Source: Daphnia pulex (lineage: Eukaryota; Arthropoda; Branchiopoda; Diplostraca; Daphniidae). From it: DNA of 64,000 nt. Below the pieces are notes generated by a model. The model was not told the DNA's origin. It made no database searches and saw only the letters and a list, made by a program, of their open reading frames with translations. Shown piece by piece: positions 33,014 to 46,249 of this stretch (position 1 is the stretch's first letter; every line of letters starts with the position of its first letter). The DNA lies in contig NC_060023.1 of the NCBI RefSeq assembly GCF_021134715.1, positions 2,542,001-2,606,000 of the forward strand, read 5' to 3'. A program made the position numbers and the translations under genes.

Positions 33014-36000
33014 AATAGACAAGGTCCGCATATAAAGCAATGCCCCATCACTAATTACCTTTGTCAGTTTTAAATTAATTTTTTGAAAGAACACAATATT
33101 TCAATAAAAAACAAGTCACAAATAATATTTCGGGCAAATTACCATTTCTTTTTCTTGAAGCTTTGCTTCAAGACTTATTTCTCCACTTCTTGATAGCAAA
33201 AACTGCATGTAGAAGATGGATGATCCCGTCGTAAACAAAAGACCTGTTAGGTAAAGAAAGACCATTAATTAAAATTTAAAGCTCAACCAGCTAAAGAAAC
33301 AACATGTGATGGAAGAAAAGAAAGAAGTCATGTCAAGTTTAAATTAAGAATTAAATCCAAGCAACAGCGAAAGTTAAATCGAAAGTTTAATCAAAGTAAA
33401 AGTTGCATCAGAAGTTTTCGAAAAGGAAATACAATGTTCTAGCGTAATCAGAACGATCACAATTCACCAAAAGCTAGTTGAGCAAGCAATTGTCTTTTCA
33501 ATAGAAAAATTCTAAACCCTCTACAATATTTAAATTTAACTTATTAATTAAACTTCCCCTGTTACAACCCAATATCGCAATCTAATCACCAATTCAAGAT
33601 GTCTTCATTCTTAAATTGATGTTACATTTCAGAATAATACCAGCATTGTTGACTGCTTCAAGAAGCTGCAGCTCAACTCGACTTTTTCACCAGCTGGCTG
33701 CAACAAAACCGCTTGCAGGACAGCATGAGCAACACCATAATTAGCTCGTACATCTGACGATGAAAACCTACAGAGCAAAAGAACATAAATGAACAGAACA
33801 CTTTAAATGTGAAAAGAATTCCAATGAAAATACCAAAGTAAAGGAAAAATTGCAATTTTAACTTCAGTCACAAATATAAAATGAATTCAAACATTTAGTG
33901 GTTAAGGCAAGGAAAATAATTCAAACCTACACCACAGAAAGCATGCAGCACTTCCCCACACTAGCACAACCTCGTCATGTAACAGCTCGCCACACCCTTC
34001 ACCAGCTCGCCGCAGCAAGTCCATGTGGACATTCAACTGTCATGAAAAAGCTAACTTCACCAAGCCACTAATCCTACATGGAAAAATAATTAATTACTTT
34101 TCAAGAACAAGGTACTATGCAACAAAATTCAATTATCTACATCATTCCTATTACTTAAAACCCCAAACAGAGACAAAAGCCCCTACTGGGATAAGACTGA
34201 CAAGAATAGAAATGTATCACAGGCATGACAGATTGACAAATGTTTTCTATCCCTGTTCTTCTTAATCTTCTTCGGCATTTAAGCAAAGGCATCTGTTAAT
34301 TTCTACATTCAAAAGTCTTAATGATCTAAAGACTAAATAACCTTTGAGATAGTTGTGAAGAAGAATGTTGGAGTTGACCGCATTGATCACGAACGACGTA
34401 ACTGCCAGTGTCCAGAGAAAATGAAGTCGGACTAACAAGTGGCATACGATTTCCATGTTATTGCCAACATCATCAGACGCTTTTTCCCTGGAAAAAACTA
34501 TTAACCCAACATTACTACTACAAAAGAAAAAAAAAAACAATTGTAAATCAAAAATAATTCTTTTCCCGCTGCATGCAAGTCTGCACGAGCACCTTTTTAA
34601 CACGTCTCTCCTGGAAAATCACTGCACATCAAACAGCCACAACAAAACTGCTCAAACATCAAACTGACCATGGAAACCTAAATTTTCAAAGTAGAACAAA
34701 AAATGAAAGTTTAACTTTCTTAAAATTTAAAATAAATTGTTCAAATACTCAACAGTTGTGGCAATTATACACTTGAGATTTACATTATTTAACTTAAGAT
34801 AAATATAAAGATGGTCTTAGAAGATCATCGAATCATGACGATTTCATTTTAACTTAAATTATGAAGTGAATTTCTAGTATTAAATGAATTTTTAGTGACA
34901 AAACTCTACCATCGGATTAAGATCTTTTCATAAAAGCCGTCTTCTTCATAAGCAGGATACAGTTGCCATTTCATTTGAATGAAGAACTTGATGCTAAAAG
35001 TCAGTTAATTCTAAACAAAATACAAGCATAGGTAGCACACATACATAGAAAAAAATCAAAGCAAAATGCTAACATAGGATTACTTACATTATTATCATTT
35101 CAGATTTCCTATTTCCATCACAATATTGCTTGCAATATATTAGAGATCCTCTTGAGAACCTTCATTAAACGGCAGCGATCACGTACACGTAACGCAATGA
35201 AAAGCTTGGACTTCACCGGGCTGTTGCTAGAAAAATAAAAACTCAATTAACTTCAGAGAAAAAAGTAATAGAATTCTAATTTAGGAACAAAATCTTCAGA
35301 TTTCAGAGTTAATCAACATTATTGCTTTTACTATTGTTAATTACTCCTGAATGTGACGAAACGTGCAAACCAAGAGACGACATTTTGGGGGAAATGTACA
35401 GCAGACCTTATGAACGTAGAAATTAAACCATAAGATTAAAGAAACATAACCATTAGAAATTAAACCATTAGATTAAAGAACTATTAGAAAATTAAACATT
35501 AGAAATTAACCATTCAGTACAAGTCAAAAGCCATGATCCCCATAAGTTTACCAAACAAAATAATTAAATTTAATAACCTTAAGGAATAAAGGCAGGAATT
35601 ATTACAATTTTTATGACAAGCAATGTCAAGAGAGAAAGTTGACTGCAACGGCCAAGCTTAACCTTCTCGGACGGCGTCTCCATAGAAAAAAGACGATGAT
35701 GAAGACAAAAAACTCTCAGCAGCTGATCATCCATCTCAGTGCATTTCTCAACTGGATGACTGCAAAACCACTGCACACCGAACACCATTAACAGATCAAG
35801 CTGAACACGAACCCTACAAAACAAAAGAAATTATTAAATCAAAATATTAAAAGAAAAACAAAGGAATGTTCTACTTGATAAAATTTTTTTCATCTCTTCA
35901 CAAGCTTTTCTTTCACTAGTTGTCTTTATTAGAAGCAGAACATACATCAAAGCTATATTTATAGTTAAATGTACAACCCGAGTTCAATCTAAGCAAAGAA

Positions 36001-38186
36001 CACGACAATGTAGCACACATATTTTGACATAAATTTAAGCAAAATTCTAACCGTCTGATGTGATTCATTCATTCAACAAAAACTTTTCATAATAGCTGTT
36101 ACATGGGAGCCTGAAATAATGTCAATTGTCTTCGACATCAAGAACAGAATCCTAATAATGCTACTTGATTGCTTTCTCAATTTAGCTTACAAGTACTTAA
36201 TTACCTTTCAAATTTCCTCTTTTCATCTCAATTGTCTTGCAAATGAGTCGAGAACCTCTTCATGAAGGCAATGATCACGTGCACGTAATGCAATGAAGAA
36301 GCTCGGACTTCACACTTCACCAGGCTGTTAATAGAAAAATTAAACTCGATTAAGAAATAGTCTTAAACATGTAACCCGTAAATTAACCAGACGGCACATG
36401 TAAAATTATTCAATAGCCTTATAGAATAAAACGGGAATTACCGTTGACGAAAAACGTCAAGAAAAAAAGTGCCCCGCCATGAGCCACATGCTAGGGTATC
36501 GGACAGCGTCACGAAGAAAAAGAAATCTCATGCGGATATGGAATGTCCGATGTGGTATATAAATCCCTCTAGAATTAGACTGAATAATTCAATCCCTAAA
36601 CACACTGAAATGTATAGCCATCTAGTGACAGCCCTTAGCATCCACGGACGACTAGAGTCGGACAGAAAATTTTCAGCTACCTCCTACCTGCGTTAGAAAG
36701 GTACCCGAAGGGATGTTTGCGATTTTTTTAAATTAAAAAATAAACAAATTTTTTAAATTAAAAAATTTAAAAATTTTTAAATTAAAAAATAAAAATAGCA
36801 TAAGACCAACTACTAAAATCTGAAAAAAATAAAATGATATTAAATCCACAAAAAGCCTTTTCAATAAGGTTTTAAAAGTAAATTTCAAATACATAGTGCG
36901 TGCTTAAACAGCATCACACTTAGTAAAAATAATCGAAAACAATCTAATAGGGAGTGAACTATTATTTTGATAACTGCAAAATGAAACTTTGACTTAATTA
37001 CCGTGATCGGGCCTAGGTTATTTCCCGTGATTAAAGTCGTCTATTTTTATTTATTGTAAGGTCTGCCTGTAAGAATGAGTTTCAAAACGTGAGAAAAGCA
37101 GAAGGGGGCGTTCCGTACAGTACGCTGATCAGCGTACAGCATCTTTTATTCTTTTAAACGCTGTACTGTTAATAAAGATGATGAATCGACACTCAGAAAA
37201 AACTTACAGAAAAAGATAAAACTAAAATAAAAAGGGGGGAGAAACAAAAACAAAAGGTCGTATCTCTTTTCTTGTTCCAGTAGGGGTCAGACGAAAGGGC
37301 GTGGTATTTTCTACTCGAAAAAAAAAATCAAAAGACAAACAACTCTAGCATCCCCCAAGACCCCCATGTCTTCTTAATTTCCTTCTCCCCTTTCGAAAAT
37401 GTTTCTCTTTCTCTACAGTATTTTTCTTTAGGTTAACTCGATACAATTTATGGCATCTAGCTTTCTACGTAATGGAAGCAAACAAAACAACAGAAAAAAA
37501 GGCGAGTGATGAGAAATGACGATGTATACCTTTCCAGATCGGTCGACTTGGAGCCGCCCTTGCCTTGAACGAAAAGAACAGACAAAAAAAAAGATAGACA
37601 GAGAAAAATTCACAAAATAAGATGGGAGGAATATATATACCTATATATGTATGCAATATAAATATAACTTAATCAATATGATCCATCAAAACTAGTGATT
37701 TGTACATGCAGGTGGAAGAAAAACAAAGTAACTACAATAAATAAAAAAGGCGAAGACAAAAAACAAAACAAGAAACATAAGAACTATATAAGGGGTGCGC
37801 GTTTGTTAAGTGCATTTTGAAAGCATTGAACGCTAGAGCTGTTTTAATGTGAATCCACCATCAGAGTTAAGTGTACTGCAAGAGAGTGGATGGATATAAT
37901 GGCAAAGTAGACAAGTCAAGAAGAAATGTGTGCTGGTTTTCTTGGCTTTTTCTTTATGTTTTTTTTTTTTTTTTGGGAGGGTAATTTTTCTCAGTTGTGC
38001 GTAATGAATTAAATTTCCAAATGGTAAAAATGGCGGAAGTCACGGTCGAAACAGCATCTCTCGGATCGGTAGTTGCCATGGAAACAGGTTCTACTTTGAC
38101 ACGGGAGAGAAAGCACAGCGAGTTAGACATTTTGACGCGTTCCAAATACAATACGAATTCTTTAACTTAAAAAAAAAGAAAAAAAA
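33014..38186. other. Repeat-rich, gene-free spacer
   Basis: No intact gene. Seen: further GCATGCAGCA / CAGCTGGCTGCAACAAAA segments (about 33635-33740 and 33930-34020); a diverged direct repeat of about 1.1 kb period (34890-35640 against 36060-36480, sharing GATCACGTRCACGTAAYGCA and a CGGACTTCACC-like part); an AT-only tract at 36720-36795; and a minus-strand mini-exon-like segment at about 37529-37562 (GGCGGCTCCAAGTCGACCGA between a good acceptor and donor), whose counterpart at about 32660 has the same 34-nt length and splice sites. A stretch at 38040-38090 (minus) reads MATTDPRDAVSTVTSA. These may be remnants of one gene; I cannot name it. Confidence 0.5.
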
Positions 38187-40735
38187 TTACATAAGAAAAG
38201 TGTTATTTTCTTTTTCCTAAATCCCAGTAGATGAACAGAAAAAAAACATCTAACATGTCATTGAATTCAACCGTAATACAGTAGTACGGGGCCCACAAAA
38301 AGCCATCTCTAATATATAAGGGGAACATCTAATTCTAAAAGCGAAAACATATCAGATGATTTTTGTCAACGCGGATATGTAGATTTAAAGTTACCGGTGA
38401 CTACTGTGATGTCCGTGTTCATGTAATAAAGTGACGCATGAAGATACTCATAGTTTATCTGGATGAAGCTAGCATATCAGGACTAAGCAGCTTCAATACG
38501 GTATCTTTCTCCGTCCAAAATAAACCTTTGAAAACCATATAGAACTGGTTCGGGCCTCTTTCGTTTAAGAGCATCCGTCTCGGGTTGTGGATCTCTTCGC
38601 CGCGATCATCTTCTGATTCTATATGATATCTGTACGCCATTCAGATAACGCTCTTCACAACAAAGTGCCCTGTATGATGCCATCAAATTATTAAATTAAT
38701 TGTCTTCAACTTAACAAGAAACACTTACCTCAAAGTAAAGGATTAGGTAGGCCTACTTGGCTCGAAGAGTAAAGTGCATTTCTTTTTTGCTGAGATAAAA
38801 ACAACACATTTTTTGTCATTTGCTGTTCTTTCTAAACTTGGAACCAGAGGAATATCTATTCAAATAAACAGTTAAACACAATAAAATCAACATTTAGTAT
38901 TCAGGTGTCATAATAAATCTCTGGATTGATTGTTGCAGCCAAATAAAGTTAATATTATTTGCATACAATTGCAAGACCTGTGCTGTGAATATAGTATTAG
39001 CTACAATATTCATGGGATTTAAAATTTTGTTTACCAAATATGAAAAAAAAAGAAGCAAGAAAGATTTCAGTAGGTAAAGTGAACATTGATAAGGAATAAA
39101 GGAACATTAATACTTTTAGACATACTTTTATTCCTTTCGACTTTAGAGCTGTTGACTTCCACACCCTGTTTTGAAATGGTGTTGAATGATGAATCACCCA
39201 AAGCTTTTAGACTAATGAGAGAAAGGATTATAGTTAAGAGAACGTTTATTATATTTTACAGTTAATTACCTATTAATTACCGGATTTATGTTAAGAGAAT
39301 GTTTACTATATTTACTTAGTTATGGTCTTATGGACTTCAATTCTTCGTCGAACTCGAACGGCCATTAGCGTCTGCTGTTTACAAAACAACTCGCCTTTTC
39401 AATAATCCAATGGAGTAGTTGGACATCCTGCGTTGTGCATTCTCCGCAAATGCGAAAATCTCATTTGTGTCCAACTCGGTCTGTGTCGCCTACAGCGTCT
39501 TATGGGAAAACCAACTTTTCCTCGGTAAAAAAATTGTTTTCTTATCTATGACTCTGATTTTCCCCCCTTTTCTTCCTAACAGTTAATACTTTATTCATTT
39601 CTCTATTACCTAATTTTTATTTCTATCCCCAATTCCATCTGGTTAATTTTTAATTAATTTTTGTTTGTGACTGGTTTTTTTGTTCGTCTCCTGTAGCAGA
39701 CGTTTCTAGACGTTTCTAGACAGAATCGACCACGCTACGAACGAAATTCTTCTGCTACAGGAGACAACAAAAAAACCAGTCACAAACAAAAATTAATTAA
39801 AAATTAACCAGATGGAATTGGGGATAGAAATAAAAATTAGGTAATAGAGAAATGAATAAAGTATTCACTGTTAGGAAGAAAAGGGGGGAAATCAAAGTTA
39901 TAGGTAAGAAAACAACTGTTTTAACGGGAAGAAGTTGGTTTTTCCATAAGACGCTGTAGGCGACACAGATCAAGTTGGACACAAATGAGATTTTCGCATT
40001 TGCGGAGAATGCGCAACGCAGGATGTCCAACTACTCCATATTGATGAAAATCAAGTAATAAATACCAAAAAAAGCAATTTACATTTTTTTTAAATATTTT
40101 TTAAAGAAAAATGTACATTTTATTCGAGTATTAACGAGTTTATATTGAAACATTGAAATACATATCATCTCGGTTATATATTGAACAGAGTCGCGTAGGA
40201 GAGTTGAATAAGGCGTTGATATCATCAAGCGGCGTGCCATGGGACCCGCGTTCGACTCTCCTTGTGTGCCATACTGTTTCTGTAAAAAAAAAAATATCAA
40301 AGCAACGACTCCCAAAAAACGAAATTTCTGATAATCACACCAGAGCTCTCTCAATTGGAGATTAATACCTAGTCGCGTGTCGTTATCTTCAATCTGATTC
40401 TATTAAATAGGAGGTAATGCTGCAAGGCTGAAGCTGTACTGATTGTGGTAAAATATGTCCATTGGATGTAACAATCTTACACTTTGACACCCAGGTGGGA
40501 AAGCTCGGATAGAGACTATCAATCAAGTTAATTTTTTGTTACTTTACATGTTAATAGTATTCAATGAGGAAATCTTTTTTAATTGGTAATTTTTTAATGT
40601 TAACTTTTCGTACAAATCTGCCTGCCTTCATGAAGGCCATTCTCGTTCAAGATTTTCTTTCTTCTATAGAGAATTATTAATAAGTGAAAGGAAATATGGC
40701 ATGTTTTATAATAATCAAAAAAATATTATGCAAAT
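38187..40735. repeat. Segmental duplication block B, copy 2
   Basis: The match to 23036-24588, interrupted by a roughly 360-bp stretch (38335-38695) and a 626-bp foldback element (39412-40037) absent from copy 1. It is followed immediately by block A copy 2, whereas copy 1 of block B follows block A. The tRNA-like segment is at 40190-40262. Confidence 0.9.
39412..40037. mobile_element. 626-bp foldback element (long terminal inverted repeats)
   Basis: Starts GGAGTAGTTGGACATCC and ends with its exact complement. The two arms of about 280-290 bp are near-perfect inverted copies around a short centre near 39700-39750 (TCTAGACGTTTCTAGACAG). It carries no transposase gene. Block B copy 1 shows the empty site (CCAATATTGATG), and the filled site reads CCAAT-element-ATATTGATG, consistent with a 2-bp AT duplication or a TGGAG...CTCCA element without one. 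The insertion is therefore younger than the duplication. Confidence 0.93.
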
Positions 40736-42077
40736 GCCCTTTAAAAGTCGACCCTCTACCAGATTTCATTTCTTAAAATAACCACTATTGTATATCAAAA
40801 TGATGATAAAAATTCATATTTTTACAAGCGTACAGCTGTAAAAAACGATTAACTAAAAATGTTAATAGTTCAAAATGTTCCTTTCAAGTGAAGCCCCGTA
40901 GCACATTTACAAACCATTAAATTTGTGGAGACGATGTGAAGTTGTCCGGACAGCGGATCGAGACTCTCCCGAGGCTGAACCAGTTAAAACATTTTTTTTT
41001 AAAGCTAACCCGTCCAGTTAATTGCATTTATAAAAATTTCCATCTAATTTAGTAGGTGTGATTTTTCATACGGATTTACAATTTTTGTCTGCCATCTGAA
41101 CCAGATCGGATTGTTGATGTTTTTTGGAATGTTCGATTTTTTTCGGTTTTCCGCTAGATGCCGTCAAATTACCTTAGCCTGTAATGGCGACTGTTGTTGT
41201 TGTGAAAATTGCCCGTTCTCGTTTTTTTGTGTTTTCATAGGTAACTGTGACAACAGTGATACCACGGTGATACAATGTACATATTATTATTTCGCCTTAA
41301 AAATTAGATTCCATTGGAATGTAGAAGGTTGCCGAGCATGGGAAAGCGTTACATTTCTTATGATTTTTCTGTTGCAAAACGGTGCATGCACAACTACAAT
41401 GGAGCTGGGTGTCAAAGTACAAGCTATTCACCGGCCTTTTAACACGACTAGTATGATTCCAGCTACCGATCGCGCCGTATTTCACCGATGCCCAGTAGCA
41501 GTAGCGTTACAATCAAGCATTTTACGACTGATTGCTGTAGTGACGTTGGCACTTTGTTCATCAGTTCAAGGCAAGTGGCTACCACTACCCAAGTCATCTC
41601 ATCAAGCACTGATGCCTTACTCACGTCTGATCCTTCTATGTGGCAGACTTTGTTCTCAGTTCTCAACTTGGTGTCATCTGTAAATTACATTCACATAAGT
41701 TTGAAGTGCATCAAAACAAGACAAAAGTTTTTTAACTTGAAAGTGAAATCAAAGTAAAAGCTGAAATGCTTAATAATGCACCAAAATTCCCCTAACATTG
41801 CTGGAGAGCAGCCTTGTCTATTATCTGAAACCAAGTCTGCAACGTTAACTGTACTCGGCTGTTTCCTATTTTGTTTTTTATGTTTTTTATGATGTAGTTA
41901 AACATAAACATCTCACCTCTAACTGTCCAGTTCAGAATTAAGGAGGCCTAATAACAGACCATTCAAACAGGTAAAAGGCAGTGCTAAAAAAAATTATGTA
42001 GCCTCCTTTTTTAAAAACACGTTTTCTGCTTAATTGGGTTTGCTAATCAAAAAACTTTTTGTAGGATAATGAATGTT

Positions 42078-42446
42078 TCAAAGAAGAGAAATATAAGAAA
42101 GGAACAGACTTCTTAATTAGAGCCATGTAACTTGATCTTTCTGATGCCATATTCCCTGCTAATTGGTTGATTGCTTTGATTAAAGTAAAAAGGTGAGTTA
42201 ATTTATTTTATCTGTCTAAGATTTTTTATTGTTATCTGCCAAATGTATTTTCTTTTTCAGATTTGTAGAGGCCGAAGAAGAATGTAACCCATCTTTAAAT
42301 CTTGATCCAACCTTATTTGTGAAAGCGTATTGTCGTCGCGGCATAGCCCGATCCGCGATCCCATAAAAGTTGCAACAAGTACTTAATGACTTTGAGAAAG
42401 TATGAAGTATCGAGCCACATAACAAAGCTCTGCGCTGCAAGAATTT
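42078..42446 (+). pseudogene. TPR co-chaperone pseudogene, copy 2
   Basis: Duplicate of the pseudogene at 14750-15118, in block A copy 2. The same three in-frame stops (after LIRAM, after ARSAIP and after DFEKV) and the same retained intron are present, so the gene was dead before the segmental duplication. Confidence 0.75.
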
Positions 42447-43946
42447 AAACGTCCCTCAAAACTCGAGAGTCGAGAGTAAGGATTTTTCAAATTCGCGATT
42501 TTGTCTAAATTCTGGTTTTTGCTAAAAAAAAACAGGCCATTTCGTTTGGACCCTAAATTTTACGAAGAATTCTGGACCCTTATCAAATTTGATTTCAGTT
42601 ACTAGTTGGAAGAGATATCGCTTACTTCCGGTGTAGTTCCGGTACAAGAAATTGATTATCGAATGTGTGACACTGACACTAGATGGTGAGACCGGTAAGA
42701 TGTCTTGTCTTGTCATGGCGTCATGCGAAAAATGTCGAAAATTAAGTTTGCTTTTGTGCCGGACGTTATTTTGTTTTTCGGGAGAAATTAAGCCTCAAAA
42801 TGATATGTAAGTTAATCTGTAACTATATAGTCTAACCACCATGTTTTACCTACACCCATCTCAATATCCTACACTATGTGTGCAATAACTTAACTGTTGT
42901 CTCATACAGGTCCAGGTTAAACCATAGTCTATGGTATGGTTTTACATATGGATTAACTTTATCCTGGGCATTCAACCTCAAGTTGCTGAATATTTCTTAT
43001 TAAACTTCATCTTTATATCCTGAAACTTGCTTGCTACTGGTAAGAAAAAATTTTATTTTATTTCTCTTCACACCAAGTTATTTGTTCTTTCACTTCTTTG
43101 TAAGCAGTGATCGAGTAGTGAAATTCTATCCTGGCTGCCATTCTCTGTTTCAACCTCCCCGTAGGAAGCACACAACAAACTTCCCATGGCAGATAAAGGT
43201 AAATGTGTACTACTTTGTTAGTTATTGCTGAAACATAATTGAAAGCATTTGCTTTTATAGTTAATTTTCAGCAAAGAAGTTATAATAATCATGCTGCCTT
43301 ATATTTAAGTTTTACGTCGATTTGATAGAACTTGTCATCTTAATGTAATAATTTTTAACAATCTTTTGATTTGTTGTAATAGATAATTTGCCTCTCAGAA
43401 AAAATGCGAGGTATCTGGTCGTCCATCTAAGGAAAATTATCAGGCATTGACGACACGTCCAACGCGGATCATCGTCTATTATTATTGGTATTGTTATTAT
43501 TGAACCCTTTGCTTCCCTTTTGTTAGCTGTGTTTGATCGATTAACCCATAAGGCTGAATTTGTCGCACCTGCCAGAGACTGTCTTTAATATTTTAATTCT
43601 TTATATTCTTGAATGTAACACATTTTAATCAAATCCAATGATTTTCTAGATACGTCATTTTCGAGCTCATTTTCTCAGCTGCAAAAATCGTCTTTTTATC
43701 TGCTATTCTCTTGCTGTGGACGTTCGTTGGCGTAACTAAACGTAAGTTCCTTTACAAGTTCCTTACAGTTGAGTTAAATACATGTACTGTATTTTTATCG
43801 ATCCTTTAATTTTTTGTCTCCGATCTAGAGTTCGGGAACAAAAGGAGTGGAACAACCGAACAGGAAAGGACTTGGCGGCGCGATGATCGAAAACCATCAA
43901 CCCATCTCACGTGGATCATCTAATTTTGGTATTGTTTTTTATGTTA

Positions 43947-44290
43947 GTTAACCCGTTGGCTGCCACGCCTTTGTTCTCCCTTGTGTTAGCTCCTTAGCAC
44001 GGGCCCGCGCTGTTCGGTCTCGTGGTTTTCATGCCGCGGGGTCGGAGAGTCGCACCAGCCCAAAATTCGCCGTAAGGCGCCTGTTAGGCAATGCACCATA
44101 GGGACTTCCCCCTTGTCGATACGGTGATGGATTCTAGAGGTTGTGCATTCCATGTTCTCCTGTCACCGTGTCAGCCCGGACTTGTCAGCAATGGCAAGTC
44201 CCACCTTGGTCATGGATCCTTCAGACATGGCGCGTAGAGTAGTAGAAGAACAATCTACGGGTTGTATGGCGTGGCAGCCAACGGGTTAAC
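43947..44290. mobile_element. MITE, PIF/Harbinger-like (copy 2)
   Basis: Same element and same insertion site as 16619-16965, with the same 23-bp terminal inverted repeats and flanking TTA. It is 3 bp shorter inside. It arose with the block duplication, not by a new transposition. Confidence 0.82.
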
Positions 44291-46249
44291 TTAAGTGTAT
44301 GTTTGTATGTATGTATTTGTGTTGTAAAAAGAGGAGGAATTGTGGGTGGAGGTGGGACAATAAAAGCAATTCCAAACTAATTTAATATACATTCAATTTA
44401 TTTATCATTACTTACAATAATCGCCGCAAAATCGAATTCAATCAGACAAATGTAAATTTCAATACTATTAATATTAGTTTGAAATAATTTTACTATTTAT
44501 GCAGAAAAAATATATAACATGCTAGATATATTAAACAGTGTACCCAAGACCAGAAAATCTGTTCAACTGCAAAAACAAATTTCAAACAACAAACATTCTC
44601 CTTATACTAATGATGCTGCAAACATTAAACCCCTTTTTAAAACCCATTTTTTTTTACAATTTAATTTTATTCAACCTAGTCAGCTTTTCAATACTTCAAG
44701 AAATTTAAAACAGCATTTCCAGAGAGTGGCCTGTTGTTCTCAACCATGATATTAACATTTAGGTTTTTTTTGGCCAGAAAACAATTTAAACCAGCAGTTA
44801 TCAATTGAATCATTCCTTATCTTGTAAGATCAGGTTGTATCAATCATCATACTATATGGATGATGCACTCAGGCATGGACACAGATGACGAACAACTCCA
44901 CAACAGCCAACACATTTCAGGTTAACACCACAGGATGCATGCAACAGCTCTCCTTGACATCACACCGGCACTACACGCTGCATGCAACAGTTCCATTTGA
45001 CATCACACCAGCACCGAAGACTGCATGTAACAGCTAACACCACCATTCACCAGCTGGCTGCAACAAAATCAAAGCCTGTTCAAATCTCGAAACCCTGTAA
45101 TAAGTGGATAAAAGTTACATTTTAATGAGGCATTTATACCAGATAGTACAAAGCATTATTAGCAGATGAGAACTAAATGAGATTGCATTGCCATTTAGTG
45201 GCATGTTGAGATAGAATAACTTAAAAGAAAAAGCCAAAGGAAATTCTATCACAAGCCTTAATTCATCAGTGTAATTAAACATTAAACTTAACAGAGCCAA
45301 CAGACTTCAATTGTTAATTGAAGGCAAACCACAGCTCGCGACAAGCAGAATTTTGGAAAAATCACACTGCCTTATCTTGGAAAGATCTAGGCATCTAGCC
45401 AAAATTCTATTAGCTATCTTCTACCCCTCTAAATATTTGGCGTTCACCTTAAGATTTTACATTAACTGGCACCAAAATAATAAACTTCGGTTTTACATTT
45501 TAATTGATTTACAAAGAAAAAACACGAAGTTGAAATACATTCTACAAACCGGACGATCCATTTCACCTGAGAACTGTCAGTTGCTGTCGACTCTCATCTC
45601 ATCGAAACGAATGCCAACAGCCGCAGCCATCTTGAAAGTAACGCACAGCATTGCCATTTTCAGTTTTGCATTTAAAAAGGTCCGCATCTGGCATCTCTGC
45701 AGTTGCAAAGAGCCAAAGCGGCAAAACTGAAAACCGCAATAGTCCGACTGCGAACTGTGAATACAAAATGTTTAGCTTAACGACTCATTTTTTAAAAGTG
45801 ATTAAAACAAAATTGTATGTGGAATCTTGAATAAAGAAAAAGCCGTACCAGATCCGAAAGGAAGGAGACTGCATTATTACATCCTTCGTTTGCGAACAAG
45901 AAGACTCAATGCCCTAGTTTCGTGATGAACTGCGAAGACTAAACTGTAATTTGAGAAGATAAAAAGGATTCCCGGAAAAAAAAAACGCGCTGATAGATAA
46001 ATCAAACGCTTCTTTACGTCCACTCGATGAAATTGAAAACTTTCAAAATGCAAACACAGAGAGGTCAGCAAGTCTATAAACAAGTGTTGTCGAGTCTGGG
46101 CTGCGCCATACATTAAAAACGATGCATTTTGAGATCAACTTAGTATCGTGTAAGCGTGACGAAGGCAGCAACTGCTCGCTGCACCCTTGTTCCGTTTGAT
46201 CGTACCATTTCTTAAGTTAACAAAGACAAAAGTGTCGTAATTTAGCGTC

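Noticed and set aside
39797-40030. 77-codon frame inside the foldback element
   Set aside because: Lies wholly within one arm of an inverted repeat; no transposase feature.
45311-45730. 139-codon plus-strand frame in block A copy 2
   Set aside because: Interrupted in copy 1 and without any domain; chance frame in the duplicated block.
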